Source of the DNA: JAUILA01 sp964563925
GTDB lineage: Bacteria > Bacteroidota > Bacteroidia > Cytophagales > Cyclobacteriaceae
NCBI GenBank assembly: GCA_964563925.1
Contig: CAZLZD010000033.1
Coordinates: 1-46,757 of the forward strand
Reading direction: 5' to 3'
Length of the DNA stretch: 46,757 bases
A program made the translations under genes and the position numbers. Shown here piece by piece: positions 17,253-24,813 of this stretch; position 1 is the first letter of the stretch, and each line of letters begins with the position of its first letter. The notes beneath the pieces were generated by a model that saw only the letters and a program-made list of their open reading frames with translations, ran no database searches and was not told the origin of the DNA.

Positions 17253-18362
17253 TTATTCCTCTTCCTCTTCTTCTTCTTCCAGGTCGAATTCGCCACAAAC
17301 TTCGGCGTGGGCAATTACCCAAACACATTCTCCGTCAAATTCGAAAGATGCACAGTGGTCGTCTTCACCTTCCTCGAATTCAAGTACGTAGCCGTACTGA
17401 CCAGGAGCTGCGGTCTCAGGGGCGTCAGAAGATGCGTAGATATGGAGTTCAGACATTTCGTAATCTCCGTCCATTTCAAAGCAGACTTCTATTTCACCTT
17501 CATCCACAGTTACATACAATGTTCCTACCCATGCACCTTTGTTGGTGTCATTCTGGCCGGCAGCGGCCCAGATAGGGAACTCATAATCTCCGTCTTCACA
17601 GATAGCACCTGCCCATCCCCAGCGGGTGTCAATACCCAGCATAGGATATCCTTCAGGATTGGCTTTGTCCTTGTCCGTAAACACATAACCTTCCACGCCA
17701 TCTCCCTGAACCGGGAATTTGGCAAAGGCAGTTTCACAGCTTTCTTCACCTCCACCTTCACAACACTGAGGGGTGTAGGTATCGTAGTACCAGGGCGCTG
17801 AACCATCCACAAACGTACTACCGGCATATGCGATAAGCGGGAATCCGCCTGTGATGACTTCAGCTGCCAAAAAGACGTAGAGTTCCTGCTCGCCGCAAAC
17901 CTGGTTATAACCGGGAATGGAAGCCAGGGGAATCTCGAACGTGTGCATTGTACCTGCCACGTTAGCCGTATGATCAAATAACGTCGGATCCAGATCAGGG
18001 AATGAGAATGAATTCAACGGTAGATTGTTCAGGTCAGCATCTACAAACAAATACAAATCAGGATCTGTATTTCCATTAAATCCTTCCGCAGAAGTTACTT
18101 TCACATACAGGTTGGTTTCATCGTTCCAGATTTGAACATCCCCGTCTACAGTCAGGTTTTCAAATTCAAATCCATAGCGGAGCGGGTAACTAACAGGTTC
18201 CGGGCAAACCACTTCCCCGTTGCCGTTGTCAATAACAGAAGAGAGACCGTTGTCGTCGATCGCATCAGGCTTGATAATCTCGGATTCGTTCGGTTCACAA
18301 GCAAACAGCACCAATCCGAAGAGTGCCATAAGCAGGTAGTGGAGTTTCATTTTCATCATCAC
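17253..18362 (-). CDS. Acidic, Cys-containing lipoprotein with poly-Glu tail
   Basis: A 369-residue protein of unknown function. A lipoprotein signal (LLMALFGLVLFAC) leads to a strongly acidic mature chain rich in Asp, Glu, Gly and aromatics, with about a dozen cysteines spread along it, including a CC pair in YTPQCCEGGG. Repeated phrases such as NLYVKVTSAEGF, LYLFVDADLN, LYVTVDEGEIEVCFEMDGDYEMSELHIY suggest two or three beta-sandwich modules. The final eight residues are all glutamate, encoded by a run of GAA/GAG codons. Several ATG codons at the start (MMMKMK) leave the exact start uncertain by up to four codons. No enzyme motif is visible; probably a surface or periplasmic lipoprotein, perhaps calcium-binding. 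The gene stands alone with its own terminator. Confidence 0.8.
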   Translation of the reverse strand: MMMKMKLHYLLMALFGLVLFACEPNESEIIKPDAIDDNGLSSVIDNGNGEVVCPEPVSYPLRYGFEFENLTVDGDVQIWNDETNLYVKVTSAEGFNGNTDPDLYLFVDADLNNLPLNSFSFPDLDPTLFDHTANVAGTMHTFEIPLASIPGYNQVCGEQELYVFLAAEVITGGFPLIAYAGSTFVDGSAPWYYDTYTPQCCEGGGEESCETAFAKFPVQGDGVEGYVFTDKDKANPEGYPMLGIDTRWGWAGAICEDGDYEFPIWAAAGQNDTNKGAWVGTLYVTVDEGEIEVCFEMDGDYEMSELHIYASSDAPETAAPGQYGYVLEFEEGEDDHCASFEFDGECVWVIAHAEVCGEFDLEEEEEEEE

Positions 18363-18871
18363 ATTAATTTTTGGTTAATTCAATCTAAATACTTACATGC
18401 AACAGAAAGTAACCCATTGGTTAAAATTGTTGCCTCAATTACTACTTATCTCACCTGGCAGATACAACCTGGTTTCGTTGTACCGGAATGCAAGGTAATC
18501 ATAAATCTATTAATTACATAATATTATGACGCTATATGATTATTAAAAGTGTCCCAAAATGGGAACGTCTGATTTATCTAATATTAAATATAATTATTAC
18601 GTTATTCGTGTTGCTAAATTGCATTTAGAAATGGCGTAATTTACCCCTGTTTTCCACTTTTTTTCACCGAATTTGTTGCGGATCGAAAACGATTGCGAAA
18701 ACCGGGAATGGCAGCGTCAGATTTCTGCCGTTTCTCTTTTAACAAGGTAATAATTTGACCGATAAATCTCAATTTATTACATCAATCTGACCGGGAAATA
18801 ACGAAAACAATATCCTTATGCTCTGAAAATCAGGACATTAATTGCCTCATATTGTCGAAATAAAACCTTGC
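18363..18871. other. AT-rich 509-bp gap without recognisable gene
   Basis: I find no supportable gene here. The half next to the lipoprotein is much richer in A+T than the surrounding genes and should contain the lipoprotein promoter, though no clean consensus was found. An inverted repeat TCCCA-AAA-TGGGA occurs at 18552-18564. Open frames that extend into this stretch lack codon bias and family signatures. Confidence 0.5.
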
Positions 18872-19015
18872 TCAGGCTTTTTCAGAAAGGAAAACGAGTG
18901 CAATGCCTGCAAAACCGATTCCGGTTATTCCCGGAGGCCAGGCACCTAACGTATAGGACAGATAAAACATGACAAGGGCAAGGAGAATCAATAGAATGGC
19001 TACTGGCTTTTTCAT
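18872..19015 (-). CDS. 47-residue two-helix membrane protein
   Basis: A short frame starting ATG at 19015 and ending TGA at 18872. It encodes MKKPVAILLILLALVMFYLS, then YTLGAWPPGITGIGFAGIALVFLSEKA: two hydrophobic helices joined by a Gly-Ala-Trp-Pro-Pro turn, with Lys at both ends. The Met-Lys-Lys start, clean hydrophobic pattern and position 83 bp behind the porin on the same strand support a real gene, probably co-transcribed with it. I do not recognise a family. It may be an inner-membrane small protein; function unknown. Confidence 0.6.
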   Translation of the reverse strand: MKKPVAILLILLALVMFYLSYTLGAWPPGITGIGFAGIALVFLSEKA

Positions 19016-19098
19016 TGGTCGGAGGGTTGGTGTGAGAATAAGATACACATTCTCCCTTCTGCGTTCAAGTATTAATGAGGAGTCCTCGCGTATAAAAA

Positions 19099-20403
19099 TC
19101 AGAATGCAGCCTGAAGCTGAAGCACCGTCATTCCTTTACGTGCATCAAAATCCAGCATATCCCCGGATTCTGTATACGTTGGCCGGCTCTGGTACATGAT
19201 TCCGATTTTGGTATTATGGTTGCCATTCAGGAGGAAGGAGGCGCCGGCTTCGTAGACAGCCAGTGGTTTTTCCAGCCGGTCATAATCGCCGTATTGCATC
19301 GCAACAAACGGCAGGAGCTTTCCATTTTCGGTAAGAATCCCCTGGCCGAATAAATAACCGGCCTGGGCATAGGTAACCGTGCCGTTTCCGTGCATGGGAA
19401 AACCGTTTCCGTAGTTCCCCTGAATGGAGGATGATCCTCCGGTGGCCGCATTGTTCACACCCACATACCGCAGGAAACCGTCTCCGTAGGAGGTATGGGT
19501 AAGGGCGGCATACACTGTAATGGCTGATTGTTCGGATACCGGTCTGTCCAGGTATACGTCCACACCGATGAGGGTCATGGCTTCCCGGATGGTTTCACCG
19601 GATTCATCCAGCGCCCAGGTGGCATTTCCCTGGTGACTGATCCCGGCTCCCACATTAAAGACTGATTTGGTTCCCAGGTAGGTGCCTGTCTGGTAGGGGG
19701 TGAGATTTGATTCTTTGTCGCCGAACATATACTTCACATATCCCTGGATTTGTTTTTCCGGGATTTCATTGGAGAATGTGAAATGGGTGCCGGTCGGTTC
19801 GGTAGTTACAAAAGGGGCTCCGTTGACATTAAAGGGCTGTGACAGGGCCAGCCGATAATCCAGTCTGCCCAGCTGACCCTTGACATACAGGCTGAGCTTA
19901 CGAATAAACTGATCATTGACCCCGTTGGTCGATTGCTGGTAGAGCGGGGCATCCACGCTCATCAGGGTCCCCGTACTTGGCGAAGAATAGCGGGTGGGTC
20001 CGCCCCAGGCGGTTAATCCGCCTCCGACGGACAGCTTATTTTCCACTGCTTCAAATTCGACTACGGCATCATGAAAAAATGCACCTTCAAATTTTTCTGA
20101 ATGGTAATTGAAGTTGTTCATTCCGAACTGGGAATAAAAGAAGACGCGGTCGGTAAGCTTGCCAAAGACTTCAAACCTGAGGCGACGGATACTGGCGTCG
20201 GAATAGCTGTCCGAATCGTACCCGAATATGGTCGTACCCGGGTTCATGTCCGTATGACGGAGCCAGACCTGTGCGAGTCCCCTGAATCGCAGGTAGCGGG
20301 AACCGGATTCATTAAAATCGAACTGAACAAATGGCTTATCCTGGCAGAAAAGGGGTGATGCAAGAACCAGGAGTAAAAGAGTTACGGAGAGTTGTTTGAG
20401 CAT
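19099..20403 (-). CDS. Outer-membrane porin (phosphate-selective porin O/P-like)
   Basis: A 434-residue protein with a signal peptide ending PLFCQ (about residue 21). The first strands (YLRFRGLAQVWLRHTDMNPG, SIRRLRFEVFGKLTDRVFFYSQFG) match the start of porins of the O/P type, where an RRxR segment lies on the barrel wall. Alternating amphipathic strands continue to the end, and the last residue is Phe (LQLQAAF), the usual outer-membrane assembly signal. It lacks a plug domain. The substrate is not deducible; small anions are possible. A well-formed promoter lies about 55 bp upstream, and a small membrane protein gene follows. Confidence 0.82.
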   Translation of the reverse strand: MLKQLSVTLLLLVLASPLFCQDKPFVQFDFNESGSRYLRFRGLAQVWLRHTDMNPGTTIFGYDSDSYSDASIRRLRFEVFGKLTDRVFFYSQFGMNNFNYHSEKFEGAFFHDAVVEFEAVENKLSVGGGLTAWGGPTRYSSPSTGTLMSVDAPLYQQSTNGVNDQFIRKLSLYVKGQLGRLDYRLALSQPFNVNGAPFVTTEPTGTHFTFSNEIPEKQIQGYVKYMFGDKESNLTPYQTGTYLGTKSVFNVGAGISHQGNATWALDESGETIREAMTLIGVDVYLDRPVSEQSAITVYAALTHTSYGDGFLRYVGVNNAATGGSSSIQGNYGNGFPMHGNGTVTYAQAGYLFGQGILTENGKLLPFVAMQYGDYDRLEKPLAVYEAGASFLLNGNHNTKIGIMYQSRPTYTESGDMLDFDARKGMTVLQLQAAF

Positions 20404-20456
20404 ATCGGACGTTATCTTAACGGTGCAGGATGGAAGAACCCCGCAGTTTTTGCGCC

Positions 20457-20488
20457 CAAATCTAAGGTATAATTACGAACTGACTAAA
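20457..20488 (-). promoter_or_regulatory. Bacteroidota-type promoter for the porin
   Basis: On the minus strand, TTTA (20488-20485) is followed after exactly 20 bp by TAGATTTG (20464-20457), a perfect TAnnTTTG -7 element. The predicted leader is about 45-50 nt. Confidence 0.65.
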
Positions 20489-20520
20489 TCCGCCGGAATA
20501 ATTCGGCCTGGCCGAACCCG

Positions 20521-21078
20521 TTAAAACATGCGTACCTGGCCGGTGGGTACCATGGCCTGCTCATGATCAAGCAACCATCTTTTACGCCATAATCCCCCGG
20601 CGTACCCGGTAAGTTTGCCGCCGGTCCCGATCACGCGGTGGCAGGGGACAAGTATGGCCACAGGATTCCGGCCGTTGGCACTGGCCACTGCCCGGATGGC
20701 AAGCGGGTCACCCAGTGCGTCCGTCTGGATTTTGTAGGTACTGGTTTTTCCGCAGGGAATCCGGAACAGCGCATTCCATACTTTTCGCTGAAAGGCTGTT
20801 CCCTGAAGGTCAAGCGGGACCGAAAACCTGGTGCGTTCGCCCCGGAAGTATTCCGAAAGCTGGAGCCCGGTGAGATCCAGGCATTCCCGGGCGGAACGGC
20901 CAGCCTGTACAGAACCACCCGGGATTCCGCTTGGTTCACACGAGGAAATATCCGCCGTGAAGGAAAGAAACCCGAGATAATGCAATCCGCGGTCGCCGGC
21001 GATTCCCATCAGCGGACCCAGCGGGGAAGGCCAGATTCTTCGGGCCTGGATAACAGGGGAAGGAATATCGGTATCCAT
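20521..21078 (-). CDS. ogt: Methylated-DNA-[protein]-cysteine S-methyltransferase
   Basis: A 185-residue O6-alkylguanine-DNA alkyltransferase. The active-site motif is VPCHRVIGTGGKLTGYAGG with acceptor C146, preceded by FQRKVWNALFRIPCGKTSTY (recognition helix region) and VASANGRNPVAI. It repairs O6-methylguanine by transferring the alkyl group to its own cysteine, a single-use reaction. No AdaA-type DNA-binding domain is fused, so it is of the Ogt/AdaB type. The ATG at 21078 is preferred: the upstream in-frame TTG at 21105 lies inside the -7 element of the promoter. An AGGAG stretch lies upstream of this ATG. The gene is monocistronic. Confidence 0.93.
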   Translation of the reverse strand: MDTDIPSPVIQARRIWPSPLGPLMGIAGDRGLHYLGFLSFTADISSCEPSGIPGGSVQAGRSARECLDLTGLQLSEYFRGERTRFSVPLDLQGTAFQRKVWNALFRIPCGKTSTYKIQTDALGDPLAIRAVASANGRNPVAILVPCHRVIGTGGKLTGYAGGLWRKRWLLDHEQAMVPTGQVRMF

Positions 21079-21102
21079 GTATTTATTCTCCTGGATTACT
21101 AC

Positions 21103-21132
21103 CAAAAGTACCTAAATGTAACGACAATCAAG
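21103..21132 (-). promoter_or_regulatory. Bacteroidota-type promoter for ogt
   Basis: Minus strand CTTG (21132-21129), 18 bp, then TACTTTTG (21110-21103), a perfect TAnnTTTG -7 element. Its position decides the start codon of the alkyltransferase gene (21078 rather than 21105). Confidence 0.55.
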
Positions 21133-21187
21133 AGGATGTGCGGCGCGAACAATTCCGATTTATAAGACATTTCAACGGATATCGACT

Positions 21188-21219
21188 TTTGTGTGTCTCC
21201 CGGTTAAATCATAAATTAG
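21188..21219 (+). promoter_or_regulatory. Bacteroidota-type promoter
   Basis: TTTG (21188-21191), 20 bp, then TAAATTAG (21212-21219), matching the -33 fully and 5 of the 6 fixed -7 positions. It drives the exported protein starting at 21245, with a leader of about 20 nt. Confidence 0.6.
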
Positions 21220-21244
21220 TTAGAAGGTCAACAACACTCAGAAA

Positions 21245-21976
21245 ATGATACGTATTACAGGTCAAATTATCTTACTGGTCCTGCTGTCGGGAAGTTTCTT
21301 CACTATTTCCGCCCAGGTGCCGAAGTACAACCCTTATTTTGTCGGAGAAAGCACGGATTCTGTGGATGTCAATATCTTCAGGCTGAATGAGCTGGGCAGT
21401 CAGTATTATGACGAGGTATGGAATGCGGGGAATATTTACCTGGTGAGCGGGGACACGCTTCGCGGATACTACATGCGGTATGACATTCTCCGAAACAGCC
21501 TTGAGATCATTGTGGACAAAGCGTTTCAATCGGTCAACAAGTCCCAGGTAGCCGGATTTGACTGGTTCAGTGCCGAACGCCTGAAAGTGGAGCGCTTTAC
21601 CAATCGCAATCTGCTTGATTTTGAAACCGACAAGCTGCTCACCTTCTTTCCGGAGATCATTGAAGAGGGACCGGTGACCCTGCTGAAGGTGAAGGAACTG
21701 GTGAGCCGGCGCAATGCGAATTCACCGCTCCTGATCAACAATGAAACCGAGAAGGTGGTGGTAATGGACAAACTGTACTATTACCGGGACAATGACCTCC
21801 AGGAAGTACACGGGAGCCGGGGGCGCAACCTGGATTATTTTGATTCAGAAAAACTGGAAGCCTACGTAAAGGAGCAGAATTTTAATTTCAGCAATGAAGG
21901 CGATGTCAAGCGTGCTGTGGATTACTTCAATACGGAGTGCACCACTTCCCAACAAAAAAATGGGTCCCTGCAGTGA
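21245..21976 (+). CDS. Exported protein of unknown function
   Basis: A 243-residue protein with a clear signal peptide (MIRITGQIILLVLLSGSFFTISAQ). The mature chain is mixed alpha/beta, with a segment NAGNIYLVSGDTLRGYYMRYDILRNSLEIIVD that resembles the small beta-barrel module of many uncharacterised Bacteroidota secreted proteins, in which a stored value or substrate is described by GDTLxGxxxYD. No catalytic motif, lipobox or membrane anchor is visible. I do not recognise a named family. It has its own promoter, and its last codons and stop lie within a hairpin that terminates the opposing gene. Confidence 0.75.
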   Translation: MIRITGQIILLVLLSGSFFTISAQVPKYNPYFVGESTDSVDVNIFRLNELGSQYYDEVWNAGNIYLVSGDTLRGYYMRYDILRNSLEIIVDKAFQSVNKSQVAGFDWFSAERLKVERFTNRNLLDFETDKLLTFFPEIIEEGPVTLLKVKELVSRRNANSPLLINNETEKVVVMDKLYYYRDNDLQEVHGSRGRNLDYFDSEKLEAYVKEQNFNFSNEGDVKRAVDYFNTECTTSQQKNGSLQ

Positions 21977-21987
21977 TGCAGGGACCC
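21952..21987 (-). terminator. Intrinsic terminator of the TonB receptor, inside the neighbour's coding end
   Basis: GGGTCCCTGCA (21962-21972) and TGCAGGGACCC (21977-21987) form a perfect 11-bp stem with a 4-nt loop. Read on the minus strand it is followed by ATTTTTTTG, a proper T-run. It ends transcription of the receptor gene whose stop is at 22065. The same DNA encodes the last residues (GSLQ) and the TGA of the plus-strand gene, the TGA being in the loop. Confidence 0.85.
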
Positions 21988-22064
21988 GGGTGTACAACAC
22001 CTTCCAACCTTATGAAGAAATACACCCTTATTACGCCCGTTTGGTCAAAAACTCAGGCTAACAA

Positions 22065-24578
22065 TTAGTTCTGGATCATGTTCTGATTACCCTGGCCTTC
22101 TTTCAGGTCATCATTTTCCACCCTGCGCTGCCGCCGCTGGGAGCCGGTTGTCAGTTTTCCGATGCGGTAGCTGAAATTAACCTTGAAGCTCATGTTGCGC
22201 ATGACGTTTGTGCTGTACTGATCGACCAGGGGGGTGTTGAGCTTAGAGGTCATTTTCATTCCCGAATTCAGGAAGTTCTCTGCGCCGATCCCTATGCTGC
22301 CGCGTTTATCCTTGAACGAACGGTTCACGCTGAGGCTGTAGATATAGAAGCTCGTCTGGTATCCCTGGAGCTGTACCTGGCGGCCCCGGGCAAATCCAAA
22401 GAACTGGAGCGCCCACTGATCGGTAAGTTCATAGCTGCCAAACATTCTCCCGCTGATCACGAACCCTTCGTTTGATGCACTGTAGAGATCGTCCTCTATA
22501 TTATTGTTCAGGATGGCATAGTAGCTGTCAATTCCGCCGCTGAGGGTCAGTTTACCGACCTTGGTGTTGGCAAACAGGCTCAATCCGTATGCATCTTCTT
22601 CACCGATGTTGCGGAAGGTGGTATAGATCGTATCCTGTCCCAGGGTTTCGCGCACCTGCTGGATAGATCCGGAGGTGTTCCGGGCAAAAGCAGACAGGTT
22701 GACCGACGTGCCGTTTTTGAAGGTACTGTACGAAACCTCGAAATTGTTGGTCAGTTCGGGTTCAAGGTTCGGATTACCCTGGGAAATATTCAGGGGATTC
22801 GACGCATTCACGTTAGGGTTCAGAAACTGGAGGGAAGGACGCTGAATACGACGGTTGTAGGCAAATTTGACCGTATTCATTTTCCCCACCTTTTTCGAGA
22901 GGTTTATGGCCGGAACAAAGGTCCCGTAATCTGCAATGTCGAGTGCTTCTTCATTGGAGAAGCTGGCATTGATGGTGGTATATTCATAGCGTCCGCCGGC
23001 CATCAGGCTGAACCCGCTGCCGAGTTCGAATTTACCTGAGACGTAGCCTGCAGACACATTCTGTTCGTAGTCAAAATCATTATTCAGCTGATCACGTTCC
23101 GAAGGCATGAATTCGCCGTTCTCTTCTTTTACCAGGTACTGGAAGTCACTGGTCACATTCCGGGTAATGTTTTTCGCCCCGGTTTCGATGATTACCTTGT
23201 CCCCGATGGGCTCCACGTAGTCCAGCTGCATGGTAAACTCCCGGTTGTAGCTGTCATTCTCATTACGTATGGTGTTGAAATCAACCGGCTCTGAGCTCAT
23301 CAGTGTGGCAATGTCGAAATCGTTGGTTCGCTTGTTCTGGCTGTAGAGGGTCAGCAGGCTGACTTCCTTGCCTTTCTCTTCGTAGGAGCGGATGTAGTTG
23401 AGGCTGACATCCACCGAATTGGAAAGGTTCTTCATCTCCACATCCTCGGTGCTGGAACGTATCCCGTTCATGTCGGTTGTTTGGGTCGTCCGGTCGTTCT
23501 GATTCATGTTAAAGTTAAAAACACCCAGGTTGACCGAGGCACCCACCCAGTTATACTTGTTGATGGCATAGTCCCATCCAAAATTATACCGGCCAAACAT
23601 CATGTCATTACTGGTCGCTGCCGACTGGTAGGTCGTGGACACAATATCACCAATTTCATTCCGGATAATCTGCTCGTTCTCAAATTCTCCGTTTATGTTA
23701 TACCCGATCCGGCCGCGGCCACCCAGGGTCCATCCCATACGCCCTTTGCGATAGCTTGCGTTCACACCGAGGTTGGATCCGCGGAGCCCGACACTGGTAT
23801 CCAGGTTCAGCGAGCCACCCTGCAGGTCATTCTTCTTCGTGATGATGTTTATAATTCCGCCGGTACCTTCCGCGTCGTAGCGGGCCGACGGCGAGGTTAT
23901 AACCTCTACCGATTTGATCTGATCGGCAGGGATCTGCTTGAGGGCATCGGCAATGCTGCTGGCCGTGATGGTCGAGGGCCTGTTGTCGATGAGTACGGTG
24001 ATATTGCTGCTTCCGCGAAGCGATACGTTTCCGTCCAGGTCCACACTCAGAAGGGGTACACGCCTCAGTACGTCGGTGGCATCGCCTCCCACGGTGGTCT
24101 TGTCCTGGTCTGCATTATAAACAATGCGGTCGACCTTGTCTTCGATCAGTTCGCGCTGTCCTTCCACCACCACTTCATCCAGCTGAACGGTACTGCTGGC
24201 AATGGCCACGTTGCCGAGGTCATACGTTTCGCCCTTGCCGGTGATCCTGAAAGGACCCTGGGTAACCGGTTCGTAACCAATGAAGGAAAGGGTGATGGTA
24301 AATGTACCCTCCGGTATGTTTTTCAGTGTGAATTGTCCGTTGTCCCCGGCTACGGTGCCATCCACGATCTCATTTTTCTGGTTGATCAGGGCAATGTTGG
24401 CGTAGGGAACGGCAGACGTGTTTTCGTCGATTACCGTGCCGGTTATTTTTCCATAACCGATTTTCTGTGCGGCGCCTCTTTCGGGTGCGCCCGCCGGTGG
24501 CTGAGCGAATGCCTGCAGGCTGAAGGCGGTCAGGACGATTACCAAAAGAGAAGTTAAAAAGTGGTACGTGTTTTTCAT
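22065..24578 (-). CDS. TonB-dependent receptor, outer-membrane beta-barrel family
   Basis: An 837-residue outer-membrane receptor. Signal peptide to about QAFAQ; then a carboxypeptidase-regulatory-like domain (residues about 40-125; GKITGTVIDENTSAVPYANIALI, GQFTLKNIPEGTFTITLSFIGYEPV); then a plug domain (about 130-250; LDEVVVEGQRE, DATDVLRRVPLLSVDLDGNVSLRGSS, VEVITSPSARYDAEGTGGIINIITKK); then the long beta-barrel of the large family that includes many Bacteroidota receptors without a SusD partner. The C-terminus carries a polar tail rather than a terminal aromatic. Substrate unknown; peptides, sugars or metal chelates are all possible. It is divergent from a LytS/LytTR pair that may control it. 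Confidence 0.93.
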   Translation of the reverse strand: MKNTYHFLTSLLVIVLTAFSLQAFAQPPAGAPERGAAQKIGYGKITGTVIDENTSAVPYANIALINQKNEIVDGTVAGDNGQFTLKNIPEGTFTITLSFIGYEPVTQGPFRITGKGETYDLGNVAIASSTVQLDEVVVEGQRELIEDKVDRIVYNADQDKTTVGGDATDVLRRVPLLSVDLDGNVSLRGSSNITVLIDNRPSTITASSIADALKQIPADQIKSVEVITSPSARYDAEGTGGIINIITKKNDLQGGSLNLDTSVGLRGSNLGVNASYRKGRMGWTLGGRGRIGYNINGEFENEQIIRNEIGDIVSTTYQSAATSNDMMFGRYNFGWDYAINKYNWVGASVNLGVFNFNMNQNDRTTQTTDMNGIRSSTEDVEMKNLSNSVDVSLNYIRSYEEKGKEVSLLTLYSQNKRTNDFDIATLMSSEPVDFNTIRNENDSYNREFTMQLDYVEPIGDKVIIETGAKNITRNVTSDFQYLVKEENGEFMPSERDQLNNDFDYEQNVSAGYVSGKFELGSGFSLMAGGRYEYTTINASFSNEEALDIADYGTFVPAINLSKKVGKMNTVKFAYNRRIQRPSLQFLNPNVNASNPLNISQGNPNLEPELTNNFEVSYSTFKNGTSVNLSAFARNTSGSIQQVRETLGQDTIYTTFRNIGEEDAYGLSLFANTKVGKLTLSGGIDSYYAILNNNIEDDLYSASNEGFVISGRMFGSYELTDQWALQFFGFARGRQVQLQGYQTSFYIYSLSVNRSFKDKRGSIGIGAENFLNSGMKMTSKLNTPLVDQYSTNVMRNMSFKVNFSYRIGKLTTGSQRRQRRVENDDLKEGQGNQNMIQN

Positions 24579-24813
24579 TATTTCATAAGATTGTCTGACA
24601 AAATAGACGTGTTATGAGGACACATGTTGTACACATTAGACCAGTCGGGAAAATGTCTCGACGTTGACCCCTTTTCCATCGACCAGGACCCCCTGACAGC
24701 CTGCCAAACCCATTGGCCGACTATGTGGCCGGATTGGTCGGTCGACAGGCCCTGCTGGTCGATTCCGGTGTAAAATTCATAGAAATTTGCGCTCAGATAC
24801 CGTAATTGGTTGT
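24579..24813. promoter_or_regulatory. Divergent control region with repeated GACCAG/YTGGTC boxes
   Basis: This 235-bp interval separates the receptor and two-component genes. GACCAG occurs at 24639-24644 and 24681-24686, and its reverse form at 24734-24739 (TTGGTC) and 24755-24760 (CTGGTC). The second and fourth copies extend to a 9-bp perfect inverted repeat ATCGACCAG (24678-24686) / CTGGTCGAT (24755-24763). Spacings of 42, 53 and 21 bp are close to whole helical turns. This is a candidate binding region, possibly for the LytTR regulator encoded alongside; no perfect promoter was recognised. Confidence 0.45.

Noticed and set aside
18132..18521. Plus-strand frame extending from the lipoprotein gene into the AT-rich gap
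   Set aside because: First two thirds are antisense to the lipoprotein; no start context, no domain and no promoter.
23481..24557. 358-residue plus-strand frame opposite the TonB receptor
   Set aside because: Lies wholly antisense to a receptor with clear plug and barrel motifs; composition and lack of any family signature mark it as a shadow of that gene.
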